Of a stretch of 64,000 nucleotides of DNA, positions 10,146 to 23,067 are shown piece after piece. The number at the start of each line of letters is the position of its first letter. Within the stretch, counting starts at the first letter, position 1. A program made the translations under genes and the position numbers. This DNA comes from Erythrophleum ivorense (Eukaryota; Streptophyta; Magnoliopsida; Fabales; Fabaceae). Location of the stretch: NCBI GenBank assembly GCA_026724425.1, contig JAIUCV010001105.1, positions 62,001 through 126,000 of the forward strand. Direction: 5' to 3'. Below the pieces are notes generated by a model that was not told the DNA's origin, ran no database searches, and saw nothing but the letters and a program-made list of their open reading frames with translations.

Positions 10146-13100
10146 GGCTGGAGGGCTTGTCTTCGTCTTCCCAGGACCTGTAACATGGTTTAACATCAAA
10201 CATTTTGCTACATTTTGTGCACTGGACACTGGTTAGCAAGCATCCTTTCAAGAGCTAAAGAAAGCCAGCAGAAAATGCTATTATATATTAAAATGCAAAT
10301 TTATAACGCCAAGCTAGGTCCAATTCAAAAGGTTTTGCTGAGAAAAAGACAGAAAAGGCCAAAGCAGGCAAGGGGAATCTGGAAAGGAGAAATTTCCGAC
10401 GGTACACATAAAATGTTAAGCAAGCGGAAGGATGAGGATGACATACCAGACACCCCGCGGATCTCCACTTCTCTCCATTCTTGGACAAGGGCACAGCAGC
10501 AGCACATCAAATGAGAGAGAAAATCGTCAATAAATCCGCCCTGGCATAGAATGCAAGTTATGAAACATCTACAGAAGCCAAAAAAATGCTAATAATCTGA
10601 ATACAATAAAATTTTAACTTTCCCCTAAGCTTAACAGATATATTATCTATAATTGTATATTCTTAAACTTACCTTGCAAATTGGACAATGAAGAAACAAT
10701 TAGAAATAAATTGTTGGAATAAATTGCACAAAACAATAAAAAAGAAAAATAGGTGCAGTGTATCTCCCATAAGAATATGAACACACTTTACATTGTAAAA
10801 TGAGCAATGCTGGCAGAGCTTTTATCTTTATATTCACAATATGATCACCCACATCATCTAAGTATTTAAGATCTCGAAGCTACAAAAATAGATAAGGCCA
10901 TTATCCTGAGCGGTCATGCCTTCAATGAGTTGCAAGCCTATAAGGGAAGATCATATCTACGCAGAAGGAAGCAGTACCGTGATATTCAACATCTTCCGAA
11001 GCTTCCTCCTTATGCAGCAAGTATAGCAACAGCAAGATAAAATTAGTGAATATGCCATCAATTCATTACATGCTTCTGCAGAAGCTGAAAAAACAGAAAA
11101 CTGAAATTTTAGTAGCAGAACTTCAATGGTGTTCTAAGTCTGGTAAATGAACCAGATTGAGAAGACATTTGCTACATTACTATCAAAAAAAAGAAGAAAA
11201 AGATATTGCAACATAAAGCAACTTCAGCAATAATCTAAAAACTTTAAAGCAAATTCCTGATTTCAGCTATAACTCAAACAAAACTATAGTCATATGTCTC
11301 CATTACATAAAATCATATATGACCAAGTTATGCCTTCAGTGATAATATTGTTCTATCTTAAAAATAAGGATTGGCTTCGTTATTGGTTAATTCCTCTTCA
11401 GTCTTCACCGTACGAAAAAGTGTAAAGATGGTGTCTTAAAATTTCACTTTAGGCAAACCAAGTCACATTTATTCACTCTACCGTCACTGAAGTCCCGATA
11501 AACAATGTAGCGAGAAGAGAATTGTCTGAGGTACCTATGTTGAACATTACCAACTTGATCTACCCAGATTTCATCCCTTTTTTTAAACTAACAAAAGCAA
11601 GACATATTTAAACGTGAAAAAGATTCAGACATAATCCATCTGTCGAATGCTAAAAGACATTATGCCATAGCTAACTTACATATGGGCCTGTTATTTGCAA
11701 CAGTAGCAATCTTTGAAAACGTCCCGCAGGGATAGAAGAATGTCTTTATACCTGCAAATCAAATTATCAGCTTATTACTTGGGTTGCAAAATACACCTTG
11801 GCACATACTTGACATACTTCTTAATTTCAAGTCATACTGAGATGGATGATATTCAGCAACCCTTGCGCTAGGGGTTCATATATAATCAATGTGACTAATA
11901 TGCAAAACTTGAACTACCAATCTTCACTGTGGAAAATCAACCATAATAAAGCAATAAAAGGGTGTGAAACTGTGTTACTGACTAACTGGAAATACAAAAG
12001 GTGAGACATCCTAGAGATGCATGATTAATAACGTCATACAAACCATGAACCTCACAGTGTACGTAAGTAAACCCACCGGAGCATAGAAGGACCCCTTTCT
12101 ATTATAATCTAATGAAAAATAGAATGAACAGTAGGAGAGAACATACAAAGATAAGGTTCAGAACAACAAGCAAGTAAATCAGTATGCCACTCTTCCTTCT
12201 GATATGAACCTCCAGTTGACGATCTGTTTATGCCAAGAGAGAAGTAATTACCAAAAAGGAAAAAGCAGATAATCTTTCTAAAACATAACCATTATTGGCT
12301 GCACAACAACAAAACAAAGAGATGGAAGGAGCAGGAACTATTCTAATTTTCAGGCAGATTAGTTATCCTGAACGAACCCATAATACAAGTTGAAGTTGAG
12401 GGATGAGAGGGAAAATTACCTTGATGCTGAAACAGTATCAGTTTTCTTACGAGATTTTTCATCAGATGAATGGCCTCTGTCATCATTGGCATCAGTGTAA
12501 GTGTCCTCTACTTTTCTGTGACATTTTTCAGGTGAAAACTTCTCTGGAAGAGTATAAGCTGCAACTTCTGTGACATCTAATAAACGTTGAATGAATTCAC
12601 ATTGATTCACATCCCAATTTGCTTGTGATCGCTGTAGCTCTAGTTGAAGCTTTTCATTTTCCTTTTTAAGTGCTTCATTGAAAGGCAAGTTGGGGTAAGA
12701 ACAAGAAAGAGTTTTCTTCAGCACTGCAGCATCATTTTTGTCAGGATCGGGCTTTAAAATCACAGTATGCACCTTTTGGTCCTCGTCATCCAATGTGTAT
12801 TCACATTGATCCTTTTCAATAACTTCAAGTCTCTCCTGAAATTTTCAGCGAAGCAACAGATTGTTAAAAACATTGAGACCACGTTTACAGTTGCAGATGC
12901 TACAATGATAGTTACAGTATTAAACAGATCACACTTCTCGTATTTCAAATTCTAATTAGCTCAGATGCAAAGTATAAGGAGATATCATGGTATTATATAA
13001 GTGTTTAGTCAAAACCCATTGAAACATGCAACTTCAAAGAAATCCCTAGAGAAATATGGAAAACTAATATTCTACATATTTCAGCATGCTACAAATCGTA

Positions 13101-14249
13101 CTCAGTAGTAGCTAATATCAAAATATACAACATAATAAACGCATACAACTTGCCGGCATAGATCCCTAATTTTCAGAGGCCAGAAATTTAAACTTTTAAT
13201 GCAGGAAAATAATATTTCAGGGTGGCAGCTGTAACCAATCATGGAAGAACAAGCTATTTGACCATCTGGATTGTAGCAGGCAAGTGTAATACGCTGAATA
13301 ACGAGTTTGAGTCTTTGAGACAAGTTAATTTTGGTCACCCAAGTCTTCCACCAAGAGCCTACATCACTCAAATGAAAACCTCCTTTTCATTTTAATACTT
13401 GATAGACCCAAACTGAAGCATTGATCAAGAGAGTGAATAGACTTCTGAAAAAGCTTTTTATGTTAAAAGATGACAACCATCAAGAAATGCTTAAACCTGC
13501 CTGAGATAGTTTCTACTTCATTATTTTTGCCAGAGGGAGGCCTGAATTGTATCATGGCGGTAATACTTTAGGTGATAATTTAAACCCACCCACTACAGAA
13601 AGAAAATAGAAATATAGAATATTATAGTGATAAAATAATAGTAGACAAGCTAAAAAGCTCTAAATTGAAAATACAGAATTGAAGAGGAATAAAACTCTAG
13701 CATGATTGATCAACTGCGAATAGGGTGTTGAAAAGAATAATTGCAATGAGGAAAACAGCGAAGTATTTTCCTCTTTTTGCTCGCTGATGGACTGTTATAA
13801 GAAGACTTAGAACACAATGAAGAATAACAGATAGATACCCTGACTCGAGCATTGTCCACGAGTGTAATGAGAGGAACAAGCCGCAGGTATCTATCAATTT
13901 CACTCTGAGCCCTCCTGAATTGATAAACGATGTTCCAGCCCATGGCCAGCAAATAAAGATAGCTCCGATCTTGACAACTATTGACCAATATGTAAGACCT
14001 TCTCAGAGAATCTTCAAGCTGCTCCAGAGGCTCCCGAGTTTCTGGATACTTTTTAAGCTCTGAGATCTTGAGCTGCTCCAGCAAGTTCCCAATCAACTTC
14101 AGATGCTGTGCAAATTGCCTGCAGTTCTTCTTGTGCATTCGTGCCGTACTTGCAGCTTTTACAATCATCCCAATCAACCGCACAGCATCCAGGCCCGTCA
14201 GCTGGGCCACATTTGCAAGTTCCCCCAAATTATCCCATGCACCTGCCAT
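10125..14249 (-). CDS. MCA1: MCA1/MCA2-type mechanosensitive calcium-entry protein, seven coding exons
   Basis: MID1-COMPLEMENTING ACTIVITY proteins are plant plasma-membrane proteins that mediate stretch-activated Ca2+ influx. The exons I assembled are 14,249-13,839, 12,835-12,420, 12,223-12,147, 11,751-11,680, 11,084-10,978, 10,540-10,447 and 10,177-10,125. All introns are GT-AG, phases agree throughout, and the total is 1,230 nt (409 residues plus stop), close to the roughly 420 of Arabidopsis MCA1. Exon 1 holds the conserved N-terminal domain (LTGLDAVRLIGMIVKAAST, MHKKNCRQFAQHLKLIGNLL, YLYLLAMGWNIVYQFRR), including the likely membrane segment near residues 10-35. Exon 2 holds LKKTLSCSYPNLPFNEA followed by a coiled coil (about residues 185-220) and a charged, Ser-rich linker. 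Exons 3-6 encode the cysteine-rich PLAC8 domain (residues 288 to about 391: WHTDLLACCSEPYLC, FFYPCGTFSKIATVANNRPI, SCCCYTCCIRRKLRKMLNIT, LMCCCCALVQEWREVEIRG). Exon 7 gives a short tail ending QYMES. The start is chosen because it begins the conserved N-terminus. MCA1 versus MCA2 is not resolvable. No disruption seen. Confidence 0.95.
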
Positions 14250-14421
14250 GCTTTCTGGAAAATTAACCTGAAACCTAGCCCTCCAGCTATATTAGTCCAC
14301 AGCTCCAAAATCCAAAAACTGCAGAATTTTCCGTGAATTCCATCGTAAAATTGGAAAGAGAAACTAAATATGAAGAAGACTAAAACCACTGTAAAATTTC
14401 AAAATTTTCAGTTCATTTCAC

Positions 14422-14551
14422 CTATGACTAAGCGAATGAAATTGACATTGTAGGCCTTTGATACTTGCAATAGGTCGCTAATCTCAACAGTTTAAGGTTT
14501 CAGGCAGGATCAAGCTCTCCTCTGCCTGATGTTCTCAGAGATAGCATTGTC
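14422..14551 (-). other. MCA1: Probable 5' untranslated exon of the MCA gene
   Basis: On the minus strand a strong acceptor (ATTTTGCAG, ending at 14,552) and a donor (CATAG/GTGAAA at 14,422/14,421) delimit a 130-nt segment of mixed composition without a long frame. A second acceptor just upstream of the start codon is either CAG at 14,268-14,270 or CAG at 14,255-14,257. This suggests the gene has at least one leader intron, a feature often seen in plant genes. The first exon and transcription start lie further right and are not defined. Confidence 0.55.
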
Positions 14552-14559
14552 CTGCAAAA

Positions 14560-16320
14560 TGAATCAAATGCCATTAAAGCAGGAGATGACAGAAATGGGG
14601 AAAAAGAAAAAAGAAAAAAACTGAACCAACAAACTTTCAAAGACTATCGATGACGCTTATTGACTCACTTTTCAACGCAGAAGACGAGTAAAATATAAAA
14701 AAAAAATATAGTTCGGCCAAAAATTGAGAAAGCTGTGCTCAGAAATAACAGTTGTATTATCGGCTAAATATCTTCACGTATTAATCAACAGATTACTTCC
14801 ACCCAAATCTCGTTCAGATTTATATAAATAAGAAGAAGAAAGCTTGATCCTCAAGAGTCACGACTTAGAAAAATGAAAATAAAAACTCATAAGAATGTAT
14901 CACCTTCTCCAGAAAATGCAGTAAGCATTTGCATGAAATAAACGGAAGGAGTGTCAAAATCAGAGAAAATAGCATAGAATTCTGGTGATGACAGGCATTG
15001 CTTTACACGAACGAGCTTCTTCTTCTTCTTTCGAATGAAGTTTGGAATTTTTTGGGCAGAGAAAAGCAGATAGATCCACTGAATGCCTGTGTTGTTTTTA
15101 TGTGTTGCTCTTATCGCTCACAGTTTCGGTGTCGTTTGTCCGTGCTCAAAGTGCGTCTGCGCAGGTTCAAGGATTTCTAGTGGAGGGAATCTCCAAGTAC
15201 ATGAAAGCCCTTCCGTTAATCTCATTATTACAACATTGCCACTTTCACATTCTCGCTTCACGGACCGTTACTACTGAAACGGCGTAATACGAACATGACC
15301 TTTCCAGAAGCTTTTTGCAGGGGAGGAAAAGTATTTAAATACCTTAAACTTGCAACTAGCAGCTGAGACAGTGGGAAACACAATGTCCATGAGTCATGAC
15401 CGGCAGCTTTCTGGGGTAGCAAACAGCTGCCAACTCCACATGCCTTCACGTTTCACTGTTAACATGTACTTTTTAGTTTTTAATTTAAACAAAATAAACC
15501 TCAATAACTGTTTTGCTTAAAGTAAAGCCATTTAACATCTCTCTCTCTCTATATATATATAATTTATAAAGAGTCAGTATTATTCATCAGTTTCAAAATA
15601 GTACCAGCTCGCCTTTGTTTCAAGCTCTCTATTAATCTCTATTTTCTTTTTTTATGTAATTTTTTTAAAATATAAATTATCCTATTGTTGGCCATTATCT
15701 GCGCATATGCACAAGCAAACTTAACTAATTTATAAAGAAATAGAGATTATTTTACAATAGTTTATTAAGTAGAAATTAGGTATAAAAATAAAAATTAAAA
15801 AAGATGATTTTATAAGAAAATGACCTAAATACTCTTATTTTTAATGATTAAATAATGATTAATAAATAATATTAAATAATAATTATAAATAATTATAAAG
15901 ATAAAATAAGTATTTTGCCCAATTTTTTATTTTCTTTTTCTTTTTTCACCCCATACCAAACAAACTGTTAATTAGATATCTAATTTAATTCTTATCAAAT
16001 ATAATAATATGTAAAAATTTATATATATATATATATATTTGAATTTAACACTCACTTCAAAAAAAAAATTCATGTAGATATATATATATTATAATATCAT
16101 TGTTTCCTTGAAATTTAAACTCCCATGCTATTTTTAAAAATTTCACCATAAAAGCACTTTCGAACTTTATAATTTAAAGGATTCAAACGTAAATGTCTAT
16201 TTTAAAAAGTCTCTTCATATTTTACGTTTTTATTACAAAACTTATAGTAAGTACTTTAAAAAAACACCTAAATTTTGTTTATTTTTAATTAATAAAAGAT
16301 AATTTTAAAATACATGGTTA
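14560..16320. other. MCA1: Upstream region of the MCA gene; intergenic
   Basis: 14,600-15,480 has gene-like composition without a convincing protein and probably holds the first leader exon and promoter of the minus-strand MCA gene. A CT/AT microsatellite lies at about 15,540-15,561. From 15,650 on the DNA is strongly AT-rich, with a (TA)n run at about 16,020-16,038. Several overlapping short frames at 15,000-15,450 on both strands are chance frames. Confidence 0.4.
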
Positions 16321-16324
16321 AAAC

Positions 16325-16830
16325 TAAAGTTGTCAAATTTGTAAATTTAAGTAAATTTATAAAGAAAAGATAAACCCGTAACGTTGACTCGTATTGTAAA
16401 TTCGTAAGAATTTATATTTGTTAATAATTACTTATAAAATATAATATACAAACAGAAATTCATTTAAATACATTTTAAATTATACCAATTTTTTAAAAAA
16501 ATTATTTATATTCTATAATTCATATTTTTCAATGTAAAAATTCTAATAAAATTTATACATAAATATTATTTTTGAGTCACTTTTTAATGGATTGTACTAG
16601 ATTTAATAATTTTTATTCTTTTTAAACTCAGTTCGATTTAATTATATGGGAATTAGTCAAATTTGGTTCAAAACACATTAAGTTAATTGAATTTATTTAA
16701 ATCAAAAATAAATTAAACCGTTTTGTATTAAGTGCGAGTTTACAAATGAGTTAACACGATTTTTTTAAGTAGAAACTTAAACTCATTAAAATTAGAGAGT
16801 CAACTCGTGAGTTTAACAACAATGGTTAAA
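16325..16830. repeat. Short element with degenerate terminal inverted repeats
   Basis: The segment near 16,371-16,391 (ATAAACCCGTAACGTTGACTCG, split ATAAACCCGTAA and CGTTGACTCG) matches the reverse complement of 16,795-16,815 (AAACTCACGAGTTGACTC). Further weaker pairing extends outward (AAAGTTGTCAAA against TTGTTGTTAAA). The 500-bp spacing, lack of coding capacity and AT-rich core fit a MITE-type element. Exact ends and target duplication were not established. Confidence 0.4.
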
Positions 16831-19800
16831 ACCCTTTATTTTTTGATAAACAAATTTTCTTCATAAAATTACTATAAAAATATTTAAATTTGAACTTTGT
16901 TTCAATGTGTATTATTTTTAATTCTTGTTTATTCAATAAAATTTTAACACAATCAAATTACTAAGACATACTTTTTCCATTCGATGTATTTCAATTTTAA
17001 ATTCTAAATTAAGAAAAAGAATTGATAAAAGTTTAGTTGCTTAAATAGAGGTTTAATTGGAGACATTTTAACTGGAGAGGAGGTTGAAAGAGATAAGACA
17101 TGCCAGCCAACCATGACAAAGAAGGCCCTTCATGCGGTGAAAAAGGTCAATAGCGTCAATTGAGGAGGAATAGTATATAATTATGAAATGAGAGGAAAAC
17201 GGGATATTCGACGCTGAACATCCCTTCTCTCTGCCAACTGCCACGTGGGACCATGATAGAGAGGAGACATGTTATCATGACTACTTTTCCTTTTCTTTTT
17301 TGTTGTAGGGTCTTATGGTCCTAGTAACAAAAAAGTTTAGCGGCATTTTTATAATAATAATAATAATAATAATATAATTCAAATGAATTATTTTCAGAAA
17401 TACATTTTGTGCAATTGAAAAAATTGAGAAATAAGCAGCTGAGTCTTATTTTGATTCATATCTCTAATATCTCTTTTTCTTTTTCACTACAAATTATAAT
17501 ACTACGAGTGCATAAGTTCTATAAATAGATGTTTAATTTTTATATTTTAACATTAAATAATTAAATCTTTTAAAAATATTTTATGTATATTATATTTTAT
17601 TTAAAAATATAATAATAAAATATAAAAATTATATTTAAAGTTAGCTCATTCCAATAAGTTGTGGCGAACCACATACAACAACTCTCAACGGCAACCTCCA
17701 AACTCTGTGCCTCCAAAATTTCTTATGTGCATTATATATTATGTGTGCGTAACCATTGAGATTGTGTTTGTGCGTAAATTATACAAGAGCATGTATTTAT
17801 TATGTGATGCACCCAAAAATTACTCATATACCTCATTCAGTCATATCCATTATTACAACTTAAATAATACAACGTAATAAATATAGAAAATTAAGAATTT
17901 ATACAATACACGACAACACATGACATCTTATAACAAATTAGATCAAAGTTACATACATTGAAATGAAATCCAGGTGGCTTGCATTAGTAAGGATCTCCTT
18001 CTCTCGCAATATGTCTGTGGTTTGACTTTACTATATTTTTTTAAACTTAATTAAATGTTTAGAAATTATGACTGAAAAACAAAAATTTCAGCGTTATTTT
18101 TTTGTTGTTTAAAATAAGAAATTATCTTGTATTTCAATTTATTTTAAAATTTTGTAGGTAAAATATTCTCTATTAAATTAAAAAAATTTAAATGAAAAAT
18201 ATTTTGGTAAAAAAATGAAATTTAACTAAATTTTAAGATAATTTTTTGTTTCAAAAAATTTTATATATTTTTAAATAAAAAATTCTATAATTTTAACAAA
18301 ATTTTAGAAAGGTCGTAATAATTTACTTTGTACATTATTGTAAATGTGTTATACGTAATCATGTCTCTCTCCCACTAAAGCACCGTTATATAAAGGTGAC
18401 CAGAATGGAGAGCAAACAGAAAGACATCAAAATTTGGTGATTGATGGCATCAAGAAATAGGCAGCACAACGTTTATAAAATGACTACATAACCACAACCA
18501 TCTAACTGCTTCTCTCACTGTCACAGTATCGCCCTTCCAAAAAACAATGAATAATTCATCGTGCATTAATTGTCATTTCTGTTTTTTTTTTTTCCTTTTT
18601 AGTAAAAGTATCCTCAAATAAATTTATGCTATAATTCAAGCTAAGTTATTTTGCAAATGACCTTAAAATTGCATTTTTGTATTAGTGCAATATATTTAGA
18701 AGAATAATTTTTTGATTTAAAATCTATTTGAGGTTATCGTGGATTTTAACTTATTTTTAAAAAAAAATTTATGGACACTGAAAGAAATAGTTTGCGTTAG
18801 TTTTTGGCAATTTTTTTTTAAAGCGATTTTTTAGTAGTGTCAAATTACGAAGAAAATGTATGTTTAAACTTGAGTGAGGGTAAAGGTTAGGCAAAAAAAT
18901 ATCACGTAGTAAGTAATAATTGTGAGTGAGAGTATTTTTGTTTTATAAGTATAATTTTTTTATTTGGATTTCTACAAAACCTTAATTGTATGTTTCTTTC
19001 TTATTGTGAAAAACTAGTTTCTCCCATTATAAGCGATTTTTTTTCATCAAAACTGGATCAAACACTTTATTTTCTCAAAACAAATTCTTTTTAAAAACTT
19101 TTTCTCTCTCAAAAGTTAAGTCAAACAAGTGCTTAAATTCAAGTCAAAATAAAAAACATGCTTCTTTGAATAGTAATGTTCTTTGGTTCGTCACAAAAAA
19201 AAAAAGTACTCTTTTTATATAATTTATATGGTATTTAGTATATTCCTATAATAATTATTTTTTTTTATTAAATTATTATTTTAATTATTAAATTATTTTT
19301 TAAAATAAAAATATAAAAATTATTTTTTATCTTATTTATATATATTTTATATTTTTTTATGCCATCTAACTAAACACACCTAAATGAATTCATTAGATTC
19401 ATGTATCGTTATTTAATTAAATTAATTTATAGGAATGTTTTAAGAGTTTAAAATAGAATAATAAGTTTTTTTCTCTAAAAAATAAAAATATAAAAGAAAA
19501 AAACTTATAGACCCATCGAAAAATTAATTTAATTTTTAGAATAATTTTTTGTTAATATAAATTTTTATATTAATATATATAATTTAATACATTATTCCTT
19601 AAAACACCTCCCTTAACATAATAAGTGTAAAACAAATTCAAGAATTTATTTCTTTATTTCTCTCTTGATAGACTTGGCCTTAGCTAGCTACATAGCCTCA
19701 CGGGTTTGGCATCCCTATGTGGCACACCACTTGGTCCCTACCTCTCTAAAGGACAATACAATTATACCCCAAGCCATGAGGTGCAGTCCATTCTATTATT

Positions 19801-19960
19801 TAATCATCCTACTTTATAAAACTAGAGTAGATTATAGATATGCCTATTCATTCTCTCTCCTCTCCGAATAATGTTGGTATTGTATATGTATACGTGATCC
19901 CTTATCATTAAATGCTATACATGTGACCCTTGGAATCTAGGAATATGTTTTATTATATTT
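16831..19960. other. Intergenic AT-rich DNA
   Basis: No gene recognised on either strand. There is an (ATA)n microsatellite at about 17,350-17,374. Patches of more balanced composition lie at 17,090-17,290, 18,340-18,540 and 19,660-19,870; each has a short frame or none and no family resemblance. They could be old promoter or gene remnants. Confidence 0.45.
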
Positions 19961-19964
19961 AGTT

Positions 19965-20318
19965 GGAAAAATTATATTTAAAATTCAAATTTTATAAAAT
20001 TTATGATAAAAAAATGTTAAAAATTAAAATTATTTTTAAAAATCAAAATTATTATTAAATTTTTTAAAAACTTCCTATTAAAATTTAAGAAAGTTACTAT
20101 CAAATTTTTAAAAAGTTATAACTAAAATTACTTAAACTATAATTTTTTTAAAATTATATAGTAATTTTTTCAAACTTTAGTAATCAAATTATATAGTAAT
20201 TTTTTAAAACTTTAGTAATAAATCTCAATAATTTTGGTTATTAAGAATAACTTTAATTTTTAAAATTTTTTATTATAAATTTTATAGAATTTAAATTTTT
20301 GTAATGTTTCCTATTTAA
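19965..20318. repeat. Foldback (MITE-like) element, about 350 bp
   Basis: The left arm from about 19,975 (AAATTCAAATTTTATAAAAT followed by TTATGATAAAAAAATG) pairs with the reverse complement of the right arm ending about 20,310 (AAATTTAAATTCTATAAAAT then TTATAATAAAAAATTT). The two arms are about 60 bp each, with an AT-rich spacer containing its own near-duplicate (ATATAGTAATTTTTT at about 20,156 and 20,193). No coding capacity. Target duplication not resolved. Confidence 0.5.
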
Positions 20319-21640
20319 TTTAGTGGTTGAAGTCTGTGGGAGCACTCTATCACCATTATCTTTCACCAGAGACAAATTGGGATGCGGGCAGACAAATTAG
20401 TACCATTCATCTATTGTTAATATAATTCTCATACTTTACATCTTGTTTTGTGTCATTTTTGATAATTTGATATTGATATGATGGGTTGTTGCAACACTCT
20501 ATTATATTGATTATTGAACTCGGTGTTTGTTTCTGTGATGGTACCTTTTCATTCCCGTGATCGTGACTCCACCCTCATCTTTTTTTCGTTCTGGTTTTGA
20601 TGATAACACAAGCTCCATTTTATTAAATATAAATATATTAAATTGATAATAATTTTATTTATATTAAAATTAGTTTAATTATTTTCCAGCTGGCTAATTA
20701 ATACAGTTGAGGGTCTTGACTTGGAGAAATGATAATTTCTTTGTCGTCTCATTAATTGGGAATAAAAAGTGGGTATAGCTTTATGAACTCCCGTCAATTT
20801 TGTTCTAGGCTTTTAGCCCAATCATAGAGTCTATGTTTGTTGGTGGTATTTGAATAGGGAATAAAACAGCCTTTAATTTGTTGCATGTATACTTGGATCC
20901 CTTGTAGTGCTAACCTTTGTTTTTTTTAAAAAATTAAATCTGAATATTCAAAATAAAAAAACACAGACCTTACCACTAAACCAATCTCTTCAGATTTGCA
21001 TGGACGACAAGATATTCATATAATGCTGGTGGGGATATATGACCAATAAACTTATGACACCCTCCACCAAGTAAATATTTTTTTACAGCTTTTTAAGAAA
21101 ATACGGATAGTGATATAAATAGAAAACACAATATTGGCACAAAAATAATAATATGACAAATTTTAAAATATTTACATATAATTTAAAATATCATATAATA
21201 CTATGTTGTATTTAATATAAGAGTAAATTATATAAATTTTTTTAAATTTTGTTAGAATTGCATAGATTTTCTCTCTAATTTTACAATATATACTGGTTTC
21301 TTTTAAAATAAAAATTACATTATATTTTAGCTTAATTTTAAAATTTTTAACTAAAATACTCTCTATAAATATAAATATATTTTTTTATTAAATTTAATAA
21401 AAGTTTTATTATTTTATTTGTTCATATTTGAAAACAAAATTTATTCTTTTTATTTTTATTTATGCATATTTGGATATGATATATATATTTGTATATTTAG
21501 GTTAATTGATAGTATTTTACTCAAAAAATTTAGAATTAGAAAAATTTTATGTAATTAAATAAAAAATAAAAAAAATCTGTCTCATTTATTCTTAATATAA
21601 AACAATTATACTTAAGAATAGCATACTAAAGATCTTTATA
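20319..21640. other. Intergenic AT-rich DNA
   Basis: No gene recognised. The stretch 20,330-20,900 has balanced composition but stops in all frames. Confidence 0.45.
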
Positions 21641-21644
21641 TTAA

Positions 21645-21800
21645 AAAAATTTAAATTTTAAAATTATCTTAAAAGATCCAAAGATAAAAAATTTAAATTT
21701 TAGACTCTAAATTATAATTTTTATGTAGTTAAAATTTTTAATCTTTGAATCTTTTAAAATAATATTAAATTTTAAAATATTTTAATTTAAATTTCGTCTA
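21645..21800. repeat. Short inverted repeat
   Basis: TTTAAATTTTAAAATTATCT ... AAAAGATCCAAAGATAAAAA on the left pairs with the reverse complement of the right half (TTTTAAAAGATTCAAAGATT). The arms are about 70 bp with mismatches. A small foldback element is likely, though the AT content raises the chance level. Confidence 0.4.
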
Positions 21801-22716
21801 TTTAAAGTGTTGGAGTTTAATTTTTTTCCTAATATAAACGGATTATATATATTCATCACAAAGGCAATTCTTATTATAAAATGTCCGTACTCCACAGCTG
21901 CTCGGCCATATGCTATGCTCTGGTTTTTTAAACATTGCTTTTAAAGTGTGGGTGGGCGTAGGGCTCTTGAGTTGTGGGTGGGCACAGACTTTTATGCACT
22001 TAAGTAGCTGAAAAGGCACCTGATTCAGTTGAAATGGAATTGTGAAGCATCCACTGTGGTGTAACTAAATTGTTAAGCCAAGTCTTCCGTAACCTTCCAC
22101 GAAGCACGGCCGCACCCACATCATTTTAGTTGTGATTTTAATTAGTGTTATTAAAATTGGATTGAAATTAGCTGAAGAAGTTAAAAATTGATAAATCAAT
22201 TATTAAATTAATTTGATTAACTCATAAAATTGACTTATCAAAAAATTAGTTAAGAATTAGTTCAATTGGTGAAAATTGACTAAATTATCAAAATCAAATT
22301 GATTTAAAGTTTCATTGATTTTAAATTTTTTTTAATTCTTTTTTTTTTCATCTTAAATAGATCTAAGAAATTAAAAATAAAAAGTAATTAAAAAATATTG
22401 AAATAGAGATAAATTTAAAGAAAAAAAAATATTACAAAAATAAAATATGTATATTTAGAATTTATTTTTTATCACATTCTATCTTCTAACAATATTTCTC
22501 TTAGATATTAAAATATTTGGCCAAAATTATTCTTTTCTTTTTAAAAATATTTAAAATTTATTAGTATTTATTTCTAATATTAAAATTTTAATATATAAAA
22601 TTTTTAAAGTGTATATTTAATTATTACCAATTTAACCACACTTCAATCAAAGTTAAACTAATGAATTATAAACTAATACATTCAATGACTTGTTTAGTTT
22701 TAAAAATATTGCCTTT
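21801..22716. other. Intergenic DNA before copia element A
   Basis: A patch of balanced composition at 21,880-22,130 has no open frame of note. The rest is AT-rich with low-complexity runs. No gene recognised. Confidence 0.45.
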
Positions 22717-23067
22717 TATTATAAATCCATCCATTATTGTGGATGTCCATTTAGTTTCTTAACCCTTAAATTTATTGAAGCTATATTATGAATTCATCTA
22801 TTATATAAATATCTATCTCATTATATTCCTTTAAGAGATGTAACTCTAAAACCTTTAAATATTTATTTTTCACCTTTATGTCCTCCTTTATAATATATTA
22901 TTTTATATTTAGAATGTAACATTTGGATTATTTGTAATTACAAACTTGTACTTATAAATAGACACCTAATTTGTATTAAGAGGTAGGAATAAAATTTGAG
23001 TAGCATTTTCCTTATTCTCTATCTTATCTAAATTTTCTTTTCTCTATCTCTTAAGTTATTTTATAAG
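22717..23067 (+). mobile_element. 5' LTR of copia element A
   Basis: This 351-bp segment aligns with the 3' LTR at 27,521-27,797 and with the LTRs of element B/C: it begins TATTATAAATCC (TGTTATGAATCC in B/C) and ends TTATAAGA. It is followed by CATTATCAGCATGAC, which matches CGTTATCAACATGAC after the 5' LTR of B/C and is the probable primer-binding site. The start has lost its TG through G-to-A type changes. Confidence 0.8.
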
